DNA from: Candidatus Reconcilbacillus cellulovorans
GTDB taxonomy: Bacteria; Bacillota; Bacilli; Paenibacillales; Reconciliibacillaceae
Length of the DNA stretch: 33,461 bases
Direction of reading: 5' to 3'
Assembly: GCA_002507565.1 (NCBI GenBank)
Contig: MOXJ01000030.1
Coordinates: forward strand, 1 to 33,461
The position numbers and the translations under genes were made by a program. Positions 25,101-32,190 of the stretch are shown in pieces (position 1 is the first letter of the stretch; each line of letters opens with the position of its first letter). The notes under the pieces were generated by a model that ran no database searches, was not told the DNA's origin, and saw only the letters and a list, made by a program, of their open reading frames with translations.

Positions 25101-25977
25101 GCCGCGTATTGACTTCCAGAAAATAAAACCGCTCGGTCTCCGGATCGTACAAAAATTCGACCGTCCCCGCGCTGCGGTATTTCGCGAGCCGCGCGAGCCG
25201 GCGCGCCGCCTCCCACATGTCCGTCCTGACGCGCGGCGGAAGATGCGGGGCGGGCGTCTCCTCGATCACTTTCTGGTTGCGCCGCTGCACGGAACAGTCG
25301 CGCTCGCCGATCGCCGCAGCCTCGCCGAACCGGTTGCCGAAAATCTGGACTTCGACGTGCCGGGCGTAAGGGATATATTTTTCCAGGAAAACCGATCCGT
25401 CGCCGAAATACGTTTCCGCCAGCGCGCGCACCGATCCGAACGCCTCGCGCAGTTCGGCCTCGTGCCAGCAGACGCGCATGCCGATGCCCCCGCCGCCCGC
25501 CGCGCTTTTCAACATGATGGGATAGCCGATCTCCGCCGCGCTCCGGACCGCCGCCTCGATTTCCGAAACCGGCGGCGTCCCCGGCAACAGCGGCACGCCG
25601 GCCTGTCGAGCGAACGCCCGCGCGGCGTGCTTGAGACCGAACATGTCGATATGTTCCGGATCCGGACCGATAAACGCGATGTTCCGCTCCCGGCAGGCGC
25701 GGGCGAACGCGGCGTTTTCGCTCAGAAACCCGTAACCCGGATGAACGGCGTCCGCTCCCACGCGCTCGGCGACGTCCAAAATCCGCCCGGCGTCCAAATA
25801 ACTGTCTTTCGCCGGTCCTTCCCCGATCAGCACCGCCTCGTCCGCCGCCTCGACGTGCAGGCTGTCGCGATCGGCCTTCGTATAGACGGCCGCGGAAGCG
25901 ATCCCCATCCGGCGCAGCGTTCGGGCGATCCGGACGGCGATCGCACCGCGGTTGGCAATCAGTACTTTACGAAACAC
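22159..25977 (-). CDS. Guanidine carboxylase (urea carboxylase family, biotin-dependent)
   Basis: The GTG start follows AGGGGGA. The 1272-residue protein has a biotin carboxylase domain (1 to about 450; [20 protein letters not shown], the glycine-rich AAGGGGIGM loop, [28 protein letters not shown]). A urea-carboxylase-type carboxyltransferase made of KipA/KipI-like halves follows (about 450-1130; [20 protein letters not shown]). Last is a biotinyl domain with Lys1230 in ALESMKMEF. Families annotated as urea carboxylase but encoded with two DUF1989 genes and a guanidine-I riboswitch carboxylate guanidine to carboxyguanidine, and this cluster has both. Residues about 598-640 are a Gly-rich insertion encoded by GC-rich repeats. 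Routine annotation would say urea carboxylase, EC 6.3.4.6. Confidence 0.9.
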   Translation of the reverse strand: [1272 protein letters not shown]

Positions 25978-25989
25978 CGACGTTTCCCC

Positions 25990-26646
25990 CTATTCGTTCC
26001 AGACGAGCACCTCGATCGGCGTCGGATTGTAGGCATTGCACGGATTGTTCAGCTGCGGGCAATTGCTAATCAGCACGATCAGCCTGGTCAAGGCGCGCAG
26101 CTCGACGTAGCAGCCGGGCGCGGAAATGCCGTCGGCGAACGTCAGGTTTCCTTCCGGCGTCACCGGCACGTTCATGAAAAAGTTGACGTTCGGCGCCAGA
26201 TCGCGCTTGGCCAGCCCCGCTTCCGGACGTTTGGCTAGCTGCAGCAAAAACGTGTCCCGGCAATTGTGCATGTAATGTTTTTCGTGCGCGTACCGCACCG
26301 TATTGCTTTGCGCGGAGCACGCTCCGCCCAATGTGTCGTGTCGGCCGCACGTGTCGGCGACGATCTCCGCGAGCGGCTTGCCGGACTCCGCCCGCAACAC
26401 CGAGCCGGCGGTCAGGTAAAGGTTGCCCTGCGCCTGAATCGTCGCGATCGCGCTGTAATGGTCTTCCGGGCAGTCCGCATCATAAAACAGTGTGTCGACC
26501 GCCTGATTGCCCTCCAGATCGACGATGCGCAGCACCTGACCGGCCTCCAGCACGTGCAGCCAGCCCTCACCGGCCGGGATGACGAGATCGAGGATCGCGT
26601 CTTCCGGTTTTCTTGCGCTCTCCACTTTTTTTACCGGCGCGTTCAT
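25990..26646 (-). CDS. Carboxyguanidine deiminase subunit (DUF1989, UAAP2 type)
   Basis: The 218-residue protein carries the DUF1989 signature: [47 protein letters not shown] and [20 protein letters not shown]. It ends in a short segment with [20 protein letters not shown]. The family was named urea carboxylase-associated protein 2. Work on guanidine pathways shows that the two DUF1989 proteins together form carboxyguanidine deiminase, turning carboxyguanidine into allophanate plus ammonia. The start overlaps the upstream gene as ATGA and the carboxylase follows 12 bp downstream, so expression is tightly coupled. I leave out cgdA/cgdB lettering because I cannot assign it safely. Confidence 0.88.
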   Translation of the reverse strand: MNAPVKKVESARKPEDAILDLVIPAGEGWLHVLEAGQVLRIVDLEGNQAVDTLFYDADCPEDHYSAIATIQAQGNLYLTAGSVLRAESGKPLAEIVADTCGRHDTLGGACSAQSNTVRYAHEKHYMHNCRDTFLLQLAKRPEAGLAKRDLAPNVNFFMNVPVTPEGNLTFADGISAPGCYVELRALTRLIVLISNCPQLNNPCNAYNPTPIEVLVWNE

Positions 26647-27389
26647 GTCGGCATCCCCTCCCGTTCTCCGTCAAGCCCGAGAAGCGCGCAGTATTCCCAC
26701 GTGTTTTCGAACGCCCGACGGTTCTCCGGCCTGAACGCGACGCATTCGTCCGTCGGTCCGGCCGGCCGGCACGGGAACACGTCCATGCGGACCGGCACCG
26801 ACGGGTACGGAACGCGCGGATCGAGCGGATGCGGCGTATTGGACAGGATCAGGAGCACGTCCATTTCCGTCCGCAGCGCGACCGACGCCCCCGCCGGACA
26901 ATGATCGGCCGCGAAATGCATGCGCCCGTCTTCGCCATACCACAATTTGGAAAACAGGTTGATTGGAGGAATCATGTCCCGCACATGGAGACCGTTGCGC
27001 ACGAGCTCGACGGCGACATTCTCCGTGGCGCACCTCAGCCAGTCGTTGCGGTCGCGCTGATAATTCGTCGTTCCGTACTTGTGGTCGACTCCTTCCCGCG
27101 TCGTGTAGCCGCCGATCGGATCGTGCCAGCCGAGGCTGTCCTCCACGATGCTGGCCAGCACGCGGCCGTTGTCGCTCATCAGGACGTGTCCCCGCGACAG
27201 ACGGGCGGTATGCTGCGCCTTCAGCGTGTCCGGCATGTTGTAGCGCTCGCTCGGATCGCGGGCGTTGTACAGCACGAGCGCGACGTTCGCGCCGGCCGCC
27301 GTCGCCGTGAACCGGACGAGCCTGCCCCTCCGGACGACGCCGGACCACTTCTCTCCGGGACGAAACGTTTTGCTGACGATCGGTGTCAT
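26643..27389 (-). CDS. Carboxyguanidine deiminase subunit (DUF1989, UAAP1 type)
   Basis: The 248-residue protein is the second DUF1989 member: [60 protein letters not shown] and a region with [20 protein letters not shown]. The two subunits share the fold but are clearly diverged ([14 protein letters not shown] here against [14 protein letters not shown] in the other). It is the first gene of the operon. The ATG at 27389 follows GGGAGGAAAA, and the leader between the riboswitch terminator and this start is about 70 nt. Together with the next gene it should convert carboxyguanidine to allophanate. Confidence 0.88.
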   Translation of the reverse strand: MTPIVSKTFRPGEKWSGVVRRGRLVRFTATAAGANVALVLYNARDPSERYNMPDTLKAQHTARLSRGHVLMSDNGRVLASIVEDSLGWHDPIGGYTTREGVDHKYGTTNYQRDRNDWLRCATENVAVELVRNGLHVRDMIPPINLFSKLWYGEDGRMHFAADHCPAGASVALRTEMDVLLILSNTPHPLDPRVPYPSVPVRMDVFPCRPAGPTDECVAFRPENRRAFENTWEYCALLGLDGEREGMPT

Positions 27390-27457
27390 GTTTTTCCTCC
27401 CTTCCTTGTGAGAAAAGATTCAAGAAATGCAGCGAACGTTGCGGCGAACGCGGCACG

Positions 27458-27516
27458 AAAAAAAGGACAAAAGCCCGGACGATCATTTCGGAAAATGACC
27501 TCCCAGGCTTTTGTCC
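27458..27516 (-). terminator. Riboswitch-controlled intrinsic terminator
   Basis: Perfect 11-bp arms GGACAAAAGCC (27516-27506) and GGCTTTTGTCC (27475-27465) enclose an inner hairpin with TCATTT/AAATGA arms. Seven T residues (27464-27458) follow. The first arm is itself part of the conserved 3' end of the aptamer, so ligand-bound aptamer and terminator are mutually exclusive. That is an ON switch. Confidence 0.9.
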
Positions 27517-27640
27517 TTCCGTGCATACGGCACATCCGACGTCGGAAGCGCCGTACGTCGTCTCTCGGACCTGCCCCGAAACGGACGCCTACCCCGCAGA
27601 CTTCCGCGCCCGTTCCGACGGAACCCTAGACGACCGCATT
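27499..27640 (-). ncRNA. Guanidine-I riboswitch (ykkC class)
   Basis: On the minus strand the conserved ykkC blocks occur in order: CTAGGGTTCCG (27629-27619), then GGTCCGAGAGACGACGTACG at about 27573-27554, then ACGGAAGGACAAAAGCC (27522-27506) running into TGGGAGG. These match the guanidine-I aptamer core as I know it, including the GGTCCGAGAG loop. It lies 110 nt upstream of the first gene. Free guanidine should stabilise the aptamer, free the downstream arm and allow read-through. Confidence 0.93.
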
Positions 27641-27693
27641 TCCCCGGCGGCGAGCCGCTGGGGCTTCCGTATTCGATTGTGGCTTCGTTTGTT

Positions 27694-27723
27694 ATATTAA
27701 CTCACATCGAGACGTGTTGTCAA
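27694..27723 (-). promoter_or_regulatory. Sigma-A promoter of the guanidine operon (TTGACA-N18-TAATAT)
   Basis: A perfect TTGACA -35 (27723-27718) and TAATAT -10 (27699-27694) have an 18-bp spacer. Transcription would start near 27687, about 50 nt before the riboswitch core. The slightly long spacer suits an activator-assisted promoter. Confidence 0.8.
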
Positions 27724-27731
27724 GAGGTTTT

Positions 27732-27748
27732 TGTCATGTATTCTGACA
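27732..27748. promoter_or_regulatory. TnrA/GlnR-type nitrogen box
   Basis: TGTCATGTATTCTGACA matches the Bacillus consensus TGTNA-N7-TNACA at every fixed position. Its centre (27740) lies about 53 bp upstream of the predicted start of the guanidine operon, close to the position of activating TnrA sites in Bacillus subtilis. It implies induction under nitrogen limitation. The dyad also lies just beyond the stop of the upstream chemoreceptor gene, so a role in its termination is possible, but no T run follows. Confidence 0.7.
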
Positions 27749-27771
27749 TAAACAGCGCCGGCCGTCGACCG

Positions 27772-29037
27772 TCAAACCGTAAACGCCGCCACTTTCCCGC
27801 CGAGCGCGTCGGCGCGGCTCTGCAATGCTTCCGACGACGCCGCCAGCTCCTCCAGAAACGCCGTCTGGTCCTGCACCGCCGCCGAAACGTCCCGCGTCTC
27901 GTCGGAAATGCGCCGCGCCGTTTCCGCGATCGCGCCGGCCTGTTTCAGCGCCTCGTCCATCCACTCGACCTGTTCCGCCACAGCCTCGACGATACGCCGG
28001 ACGGCGTCCGCCGCCGTTTCCGCAGCGCGGTGGATTTTTTCCAATGCCTGACCGGCGGATTCGCCCGCCTCGCGCTGCCGGTTCGCCGTCTGCTCCTGGC
28101 CGACGATGCGTTCGACCGCATGCCGCAGCGACGCTTCCATTTCCTCGACCAGCCGCTCGATTTCCGTCACCGCTTCGGCGCTTTGCTCGGCCAACTTGCG
28201 GATTTCGCCGGCGATGACGGAAAAGCCCGCGCCGTCGCCGCCCGCCCGGGACGCCTCGATCGACGCGTTCAGCGCCAGAAGATGCGTCTGGTCGGCGATC
28301 TGCCGGACCGTCTGCGAAATCGTCCGGATGCCCTGCGCCTGCTCGTCGAGTCGGGCAACGACTTCGGCGGACTTGCGGCTCGACTCCGCCAGCTCGAGCA
28401 TCCCCTCCAGCATCGCGCGCAGCGTCGCGACGCCCGTCTGGATCGTTTCGAGCATTTCGGCGGAAGCCTGACGCGCGTCGTTCGAGCGGCGACGGATGCT
28501 TTCTGCCGCTTCCGCCGTCTTTTCGACCGCCTGCAGCGTTCTTTCCGCGGCATCCGCCTGGGACGCCGCGCCTTCGGCGATGGACGCCGACGCTTCGGCG
28601 ATCCGTTCCGCCCGCGTCGCCGCACGTCCGGCTCCTTCCCGGAGTGTGGCGACATGCTCCCGCGTATGGGCGACATGGTCCGAAATGTCCGACACCGCCT
28701 GCCGCAGACTGTCCAGCATCCGCCGGAACGCCTCGGCCAGGCGACGGATCTCGTCGTCGGAACGCGGCAAAGCGACGGGAACGTTCAATCGGCCTTTCGC
28801 CGCTTCCAAAGCGGCCTCCGTCAACCGGACGAGCGGCCGGCTCAGCCAGAGCGCGCCGATCCAGCCGAGAATGCCGGACCAGACGACGCCGAGCGCGAGA
28901 ATGACGGCCGTATACACCCAGTCGCGGACACCGGGGGCCAGCCAGTCCTTCAGCACGAACAGGAAAAACGCGCTGCATCCGTACGTCGTCAGCGACACCG
29001 CCGCCACGCCGAGCACCATTTTGCGGGCCAGGTTCAT
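27772..29037 (-). CDS. Methyl-accepting chemotaxis protein without an extracytoplasmic sensor domain
   Basis: The 421-residue protein has two N-terminal membrane segments (about 7-29 and 40-65) joined by only about 10 residues, then a HAMP domain (about 66-115) and a long coiled-coil signalling domain. The kinase-control tip is [20 protein letters not shown] near 248-267, followed by [16 protein letters not shown]. No ligand-binding domain is present, so any input must come from within the membrane or from a partner. It starts 13 bp past the oxidase subunit I stop with a GAGGGGA ribosome site and is the last gene of the ba3 oxidase operon. That suggests a response to respiratory or redox state (aerotaxis or energy taxis). 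Confidence 0.9.
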   Translation of the reverse strand: MNLARKMVLGVAAVSLTTYGCSAFFLFVLKDWLAPGVRDWVYTAVILALGVVWSGILGWIGALWLSRPLVRLTEAALEAAKGRLNVPVALPRSDDEIRRLAEAFRRMLDSLRQAVSDISDHVAHTREHVATLREGAGRAATRAERIAEASASIAEGAASQADAAERTLQAVEKTAEAAESIRRRSNDARQASAEMLETIQTGVATLRAMLEGMLELAESSRKSAEVVARLDEQAQGIRTISQTVRQIADQTHLLALNASIEASRAGGDGAGFSVIAGEIRKLAEQSAEAVTEIERLVEEMEASLRHAVERIVGQEQTANRQREAGESAGQALEKIHRAAETAADAVRRIVEAVAEQVEWMDEALKQAGAIAETARRISDETRDVSAAVQDQTAFLEELAASSEALQSRADALGGKVAAFTV

Positions 29038-29050
29038 GGCATTGATCCCC

Positions 29051-30700
29051 TCACCAGGTGACCCAAGGTTTGGAGCCGGGGTTCGGGCTGTTCAGCAACT
29101 CCGAAAGCGGCACCGCATAAGCGGCGACGATCAGCGCCGCCAGAACCCCCAGCCAGACGCCCCATCGTTCGAACAGCGCCGGAACCGGTTCCGCCGACTC
29201 CGCCTCGGCGACCGGATACTCGGTCTCGCCGCGCGGCGAACGCAGAAGCGCCGCGACGTTCCACACCATCATCAGCACGCCGACGAACAGAATCGTTCCG
29301 CCGACCGCCATGGCGACATGGTACGGCATCCAGGCGACGGCCTCCGGGTTGTCGCCGTACGTCGTATAGGCCGTCCGCCGCGGCGAGCCGAGCAGCCCCA
29401 CCGCGTGCATCGCACCGGACATGATCGCCATCCCGACGACCCAGACGACCGTCTGCGCGATGCCAAGCCGATGCATCGCTGGCGTCAGCGTCCGGCCCGC
29501 AAGCGCCGGAATAAGCCAGTAGGCGATGCCGAAAAACGTCAGCGCCACCGTCGTCGCGACCGTCAGATGAAAATGCCCGGTCACCCAAAGCGTATTGTGG
29601 ACGACCGCGTTCATCTCGTGGCTCGCGTTGATCAGTCCGCCCGCCCCCGCCGGGATGAAAATCAGCATCCCCATGAACGGGGCGAAAAACCGGACGTCGC
29701 GCCAGGGAAGCTTTTTCCACCAGCCGAACAGCCCGGTCGCGCCGAGCCGCCTGCCCGTCGTCTCGAACGTCGCGAACATCGCGAACGCCGTCATCAGCGA
29801 CGGAACGACGACCATAAACGTCAGCACGACCTGGACGTATTTCCATGCCGACGAAATGCCGGGCTCCATCAGCTGGTGGTGAAAACCGACCGGCACCGAG
29901 AAGACAAGAAACAGAAGAAACGCAAGCCTTGCGAGCGAATCGCTGAACATCCGCCCGCCGATCACTTTCGGCACGACGACGTACCAGCACATGTACGCCG
30001 GCAGCAGCCAGAAATAGACGAGCGGGTGTCCGAAATACCAGAACAGCGTCCGGCTGACCATCACGTCGATCCGCTCGACCCACCCGAGCGACCAGGGCAA
30101 AAACTGCAGCGCGACCGTCGCGACGACGCCGAGCGTCGCCACCAGCCAAAGCAGCACCGTCACGACCGCCATAAACGTCAGAATCGGCGCAGATCCGCTG
30201 TTCAAACGCCTCCAATTCCTATACTGACACAAAACCCCGAAACTGTCCACCCAGCTGCCCAGCACGACGAGCGCCAAAGCCGCGTAAAAAAGCGGCGACG
30301 CCTTCATCGGCGCATAGAACGTATACAGCACCGTCGCCTTATTCAACAAAATCATGACGGTGCCGAGCAGCGTGCCGGCCGCCATCATCCAGAAGCCGAT
30401 CCATCCCAGCCGCCGCGCGGCCGGCGTCAGCACGCCCCCCGCCGTTTTCGCCACCGCCGAAAACAAAAACCCGAAGATGAAAAACGTCGTAAACACGAGC
30501 GCCATCAGCACGCCGTGCGCGGTCAAAAGCTGGTAATACCCGATTCCCGCCGGCAACGTCACGACGCCGCCGCGCACCAGCCCCTGCAGCAGCCCGGCGA
30601 CGCCGCCGACCAGCAGCGCCGCGAACGCAAACAGCACGTGCGCCAGCATCATGCGGGCGTCCCCGCGGTCGAAACGTTCCGACGTTTTCGCGGTCTCCAT
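29051..30700 (-). CDS. cbaA: Cytochrome c oxidase subunit I, ba3 type (B family)
   Basis: The 549-residue membrane protein starts at ATG 30700 after AAGGAGGAAA. The upstream in-frame start at 30739 lacks a site. Heme and copper ligands are visible: His62 (LLTAHGVLM) and His378 for the low-spin heme, His225 and cross-linked Tyr229 ([16 protein letters not shown]), His274 and His275 ([11 protein letters not shown]) for CuB, and His376 for the high-spin heme (VTGHFHLT). [12 protein letters not shown], rather than HPEVY, marks the B (ba3) family, which has high oxygen affinity and uses a single K-type proton channel. It is cotranscribed with subunits IIa and II, as in Thermus. Confidence 0.95.
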   Translation of the reverse strand: METAKTSERFDRGDARMMLAHVLFAFAALLVGGVAGLLQGLVRGGVVTLPAGIGYYQLLTAHGVLMALVFTTFFIFGFLFSAVAKTAGGVLTPAARRLGWIGFWMMAAGTLLGTVMILLNKATVLYTFYAPMKASPLFYAALALVVLGSWVDSFGVLCQYRNWRRLNSGSAPILTFMAVVTVLLWLVATLGVVATVALQFLPWSLGWVERIDVMVSRTLFWYFGHPLVYFWLLPAYMCWYVVVPKVIGGRMFSDSLARLAFLLFLVFSVPVGFHHQLMEPGISSAWKYVQVVLTFMVVVPSLMTAFAMFATFETTGRRLGATGLFGWWKKLPWRDVRFFAPFMGMLIFIPAGAGGLINASHEMNAVVHNTLWVTGHFHLTVATTVALTFFGIAYWLIPALAGRTLTPAMHRLGIAQTVVWVVGMAIMSGAMHAVGLLGSPRRTAYTTYGDNPEAVAWMPYHVAMAVGGTILFVGVLMMVWNVAALLRSPRGETEYPVAEAESAEPVPALFERWGVWLGVLAALIVAAYAVPLSELLNSPNPGSKPWVTW

Positions 30701-30776
30701 GCGGATTTCCTCCTTCCATCTCGGTATCGAACCCGGCACGAAGCACGGATACCGACCCCGGTTTGTCGGCCGATAT

Positions 30777-31247
30777 TTACCGCACGACGACGGTTCCCGC
30801 CATCATCTCGTGCGCCGCCCCGCAATATTCGTTGCAGATCAGCAAATACGTACCGGGCTTGTCGAACGTATGCACGACGTGATTGACTTCCCCCGGCACC
30901 GCCATCAGGTTGACGTTCGTTCCCGGAATCGAAAACCCGTGCACCACGTCCGTCGATGTCACGTAAAAATGAACCGTCGCCCCCGCCGGAATCTCGAGCG
31001 TCGCCGGGCTGTAGCTGAACGCAAACGCGACGACGTACGCGTCGTACGACCCGTCCGCGTTCCGGACAAGGCCGGGCCGGTCGAACGGCGGCACCTCGGT
31101 CGCGCGCTCCGGCTCGACGCCGAGCGCATGCCCGGTCGGCGGATGCATGCCGAACGCGAACGCCGCCACACCGACGAGAGCAAGAAAAACGACCAGCAGC
31201 GCCAAGCCCATGCCGATCCAGATTTTCTCCAGGCGATGAATCGTCAT
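30777..31247 (-). CDS. cbaB: Cytochrome c oxidase subunit II, ba3 type
   Basis: The 156-residue protein has one N-terminal membrane helix (about 9-33) and an external cupredoxin domain. The binuclear CuA ligands are His103 (VVHGFSIPG) and the CNEYCGAAHEMM motif with Cys138, Glu140, Cys142, His146 and Met149. It accepts electrons from cytochrome c and passes them to subunit I. The short length, close to the Thermus ba3 subunit II, and the single helix separate it from longer aa3 subunit II proteins. The ATG at 31247 follows AAAAGGAGG. Confidence 0.95.
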   Translation of the reverse strand: MTIHRLEKIWIGMGLALLVVFLALVGVAAFAFGMHPPTGHALGVEPERATEVPPFDRPGLVRNADGSYDAYVVAFAFSYSPATLEIPAGATVHFYVTSTDVVHGFSIPGTNVNLMAVPGEVNHVVHTFDKPGTYLLICNEYCGAAHEMMAGTVVVR

Positions 31248-31271
31248 CGCAGTCGCCTCCTTTTATCGCCT

Positions 31272-31409
31272 CTATTGCCTCGCCAAAAACAGACCGAACA
31301 CGCCGAACCACGCCGCCGCCAGCACCGCACCCAATAGACAGACGGAGACGAACGTTCCGACAAGCGTGGTGCCGTGCCCCTTACTTCTGGCATGCTTGCG
31401 ACCCTCCAT
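31272..31409 (-). CDS. cbaD: Cytochrome c oxidase subunit IIa (small single-helix subunit)
   Basis: The 45-residue protein begins MEGRKHARSKGHGTTLVGTF and has a single membrane helix (about 14-40) ending GVFGLFLARQ. The start at 31409 follows GGGAGGGG. The reading frame extends to 31457 but without a ribosome site. Small single-helix subunits encoded just before subunit II are typical of ba3 oxidase operons. The helix takes the place of the second helix missing from subunit II. It lies 24 bp upstream of subunit II. Confidence 0.8.
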   Translation of the reverse strand: MEGRKHARSKGHGTTLVGTFVSVCLLGAVLAAAWFGVFGLFLARQ

Positions 31410-31459
31410 GGTCGAACCCCTCCCAGTACAACCGGTTTTTTTGAAGCGTCCCATCAACG

Positions 31460-31468
31460 ATTACATCA
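31460..31468 (-). promoter_or_regulatory. Extended -10 of the ba3 oxidase operon
   Basis: TGATGTAAT on the minus strand (TGn followed by TGTAAT at 31465-31460) predicts a start near 31453 and a leader of about 43 nt to subunit IIa. There is no consensus -35, as expected when an activator occupies the -41.5 position. Confidence 0.55.
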
Positions 31469-31485
31469 CGCTGCGGCGGTTCTAC

Positions 31486-31503
31486 TTGTGATTTTAATCA
31501 CAA
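31486..31503. promoter_or_regulatory. Fnr/CRP-family binding palindrome
   Basis: TTGTGATTTTAATCACAA is an 18-bp palindrome with perfect 7-bp arms. It contains TGTGA-N6-TCACA, the Fnr/CRP-type box of Bacillus. Its centre (31494.5) is exactly 41.5 bp upstream of the start predicted from the extended -10, the classical class II activation position. Confidence 0.7.
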
Positions 31504-31562
31504 AAACGCGCAAAAGCTGTGGACGATGTTTTACAGAAGCGTGAAGAAAGTTTTAAAATCAG

Positions 31563-31596
31563 AAAAAACGAAGCGGCATCACGTCTTCTATGCCAC
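31563..31596 (-). terminator. Minus-strand intrinsic terminator (left copy)
   Basis: GTGGCAT (31596-31590) pairs with ATGCCGC (31579-31573), and TTCGTTTTTT follows on the minus strand. It resembles the hairpin at 31672-31699. It would stop leftward transcription before the oxidase operon promoter. Confidence 0.5.
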
Positions 31597-31659
31597 CTCC
31601 ACGCTTTCATCGCCGAACCTTACCGAACGGCGCACTCTGCCTCCGGATTGGCTAGGCAT
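31588..31659 (-). other. 23-codon open frame between two terminators, doubtful
   Basis: ATG 31659 to TAG 31588 reads MPSQSGGRVRRSVRFGDESV plus three residues. The frame continues open upstream through the right-hand hairpin. No ribosome site precedes the ATG. It could be the tail of a lost gene or coincidence within a repeated hairpin unit. No function is proposed. Confidence 0.2.
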
Positions 31660-31671
31660 ACCAAAAAAACG

Positions 31672-31699
31672 AAACGGCATCGAAAACACGATGCCGTTT
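31672..31699. terminator. Strong intrinsic terminator, probably bidirectional
   Basis: The 11-bp perfect stem AAACGGCATCG/CGATGCCGTTT (31672-31682 and 31689-31699) has a 6-nt loop, a seven-A run 8 bp to the left and TTTTG to the right. On the minus strand the hairpin is followed by CGTTTTTTT, so it can end leftward transcription from the AT-rich pseudogene. Confidence 0.75.
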
Positions 31700-31806
31700 T
31701 GATGAAGCTCGTTCAACTTACCGAAAGAGGGTCTGATGTCTCATGTTATTTTTCATCTTCATTTTGTTCATATTTCTCGATCATGGACGGTCGAAAACGA
31801 AAATGG

Positions 31807-32190
31807 TCATATAAAAAATACGAGACAACAGTAACTATTATTAAAACTATAGAAGATCCATGTTCTTCTTTCTAAAAAATTATAATACACTAATACTCTA
31901 TAAAAAATTTCAAGAAGTATAAATAAAACAATTAAAATATCAAAGAAATTTTTTCTTATTATATTGTAAATCAATAAAATAAACCAACCTATTAAAACTA
32001 CTAAATAAGGATCATCTATTAATTTATTAAAAAAACCATCTCAAATAAACCCCATATCTCCCATATAAAGAATATCCTTCCTTAAAACCTTTTGCAAAAG
32101 TTAAAATGTCAGGAATCCATCCTACCTATCCTATTCCTTTAGCCGCACCCTTAACAGCATAAGAAATCTGAATACGAATCGCTGCCTCTT
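31807..32190 (-). pseudogene. AT-rich decayed gene encoding a hydrophobic C-terminus
   Basis: Reading the minus strand, the frame IRIQISYAVKGAAKGIG is broken by TAG (32128-32126), resumes in the same frame as VGWIPDILTFAKGFKEGYSL, and ends at a seven-T run (plus-strand A7, 32029-32035). A shift there opens LIDDPYLVVLIGWFILLIYN and further hydrophobic sequence to TGA 31809-31807. One stop and one homopolymer frameshift therefore separate three coherent pieces. The base composition is far richer in A+T than the rest of the window, which points to transfer. I do not recognise the family. Upstream it is cut by the transposase fragment. Confidence 0.5.

Noticed and set aside
22159-25977. Annotation as urea carboxylase acting on urea
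   Set aside because: The guanidine-I riboswitch and the two DUF1989 genes argue for guanidine as substrate; some urea activity remains possible.
28496-30886. A 796-codon plus-strand open frame opposite the chemoreceptor and oxidase genes
   Set aside because: Its translation is Arg/His/Gln/Pro-rich without family motifs, and the minus strand carries clear oxidase and chemoreceptor genes with intact ligands. It is a shadow frame of high-GC coding DNA.
31519-31875. 118-codon plus-strand open frame near the right-hand terminators
   Set aside because: It runs through two hairpin terminators and AT-rich DNA, has no ribosome site and no motif.
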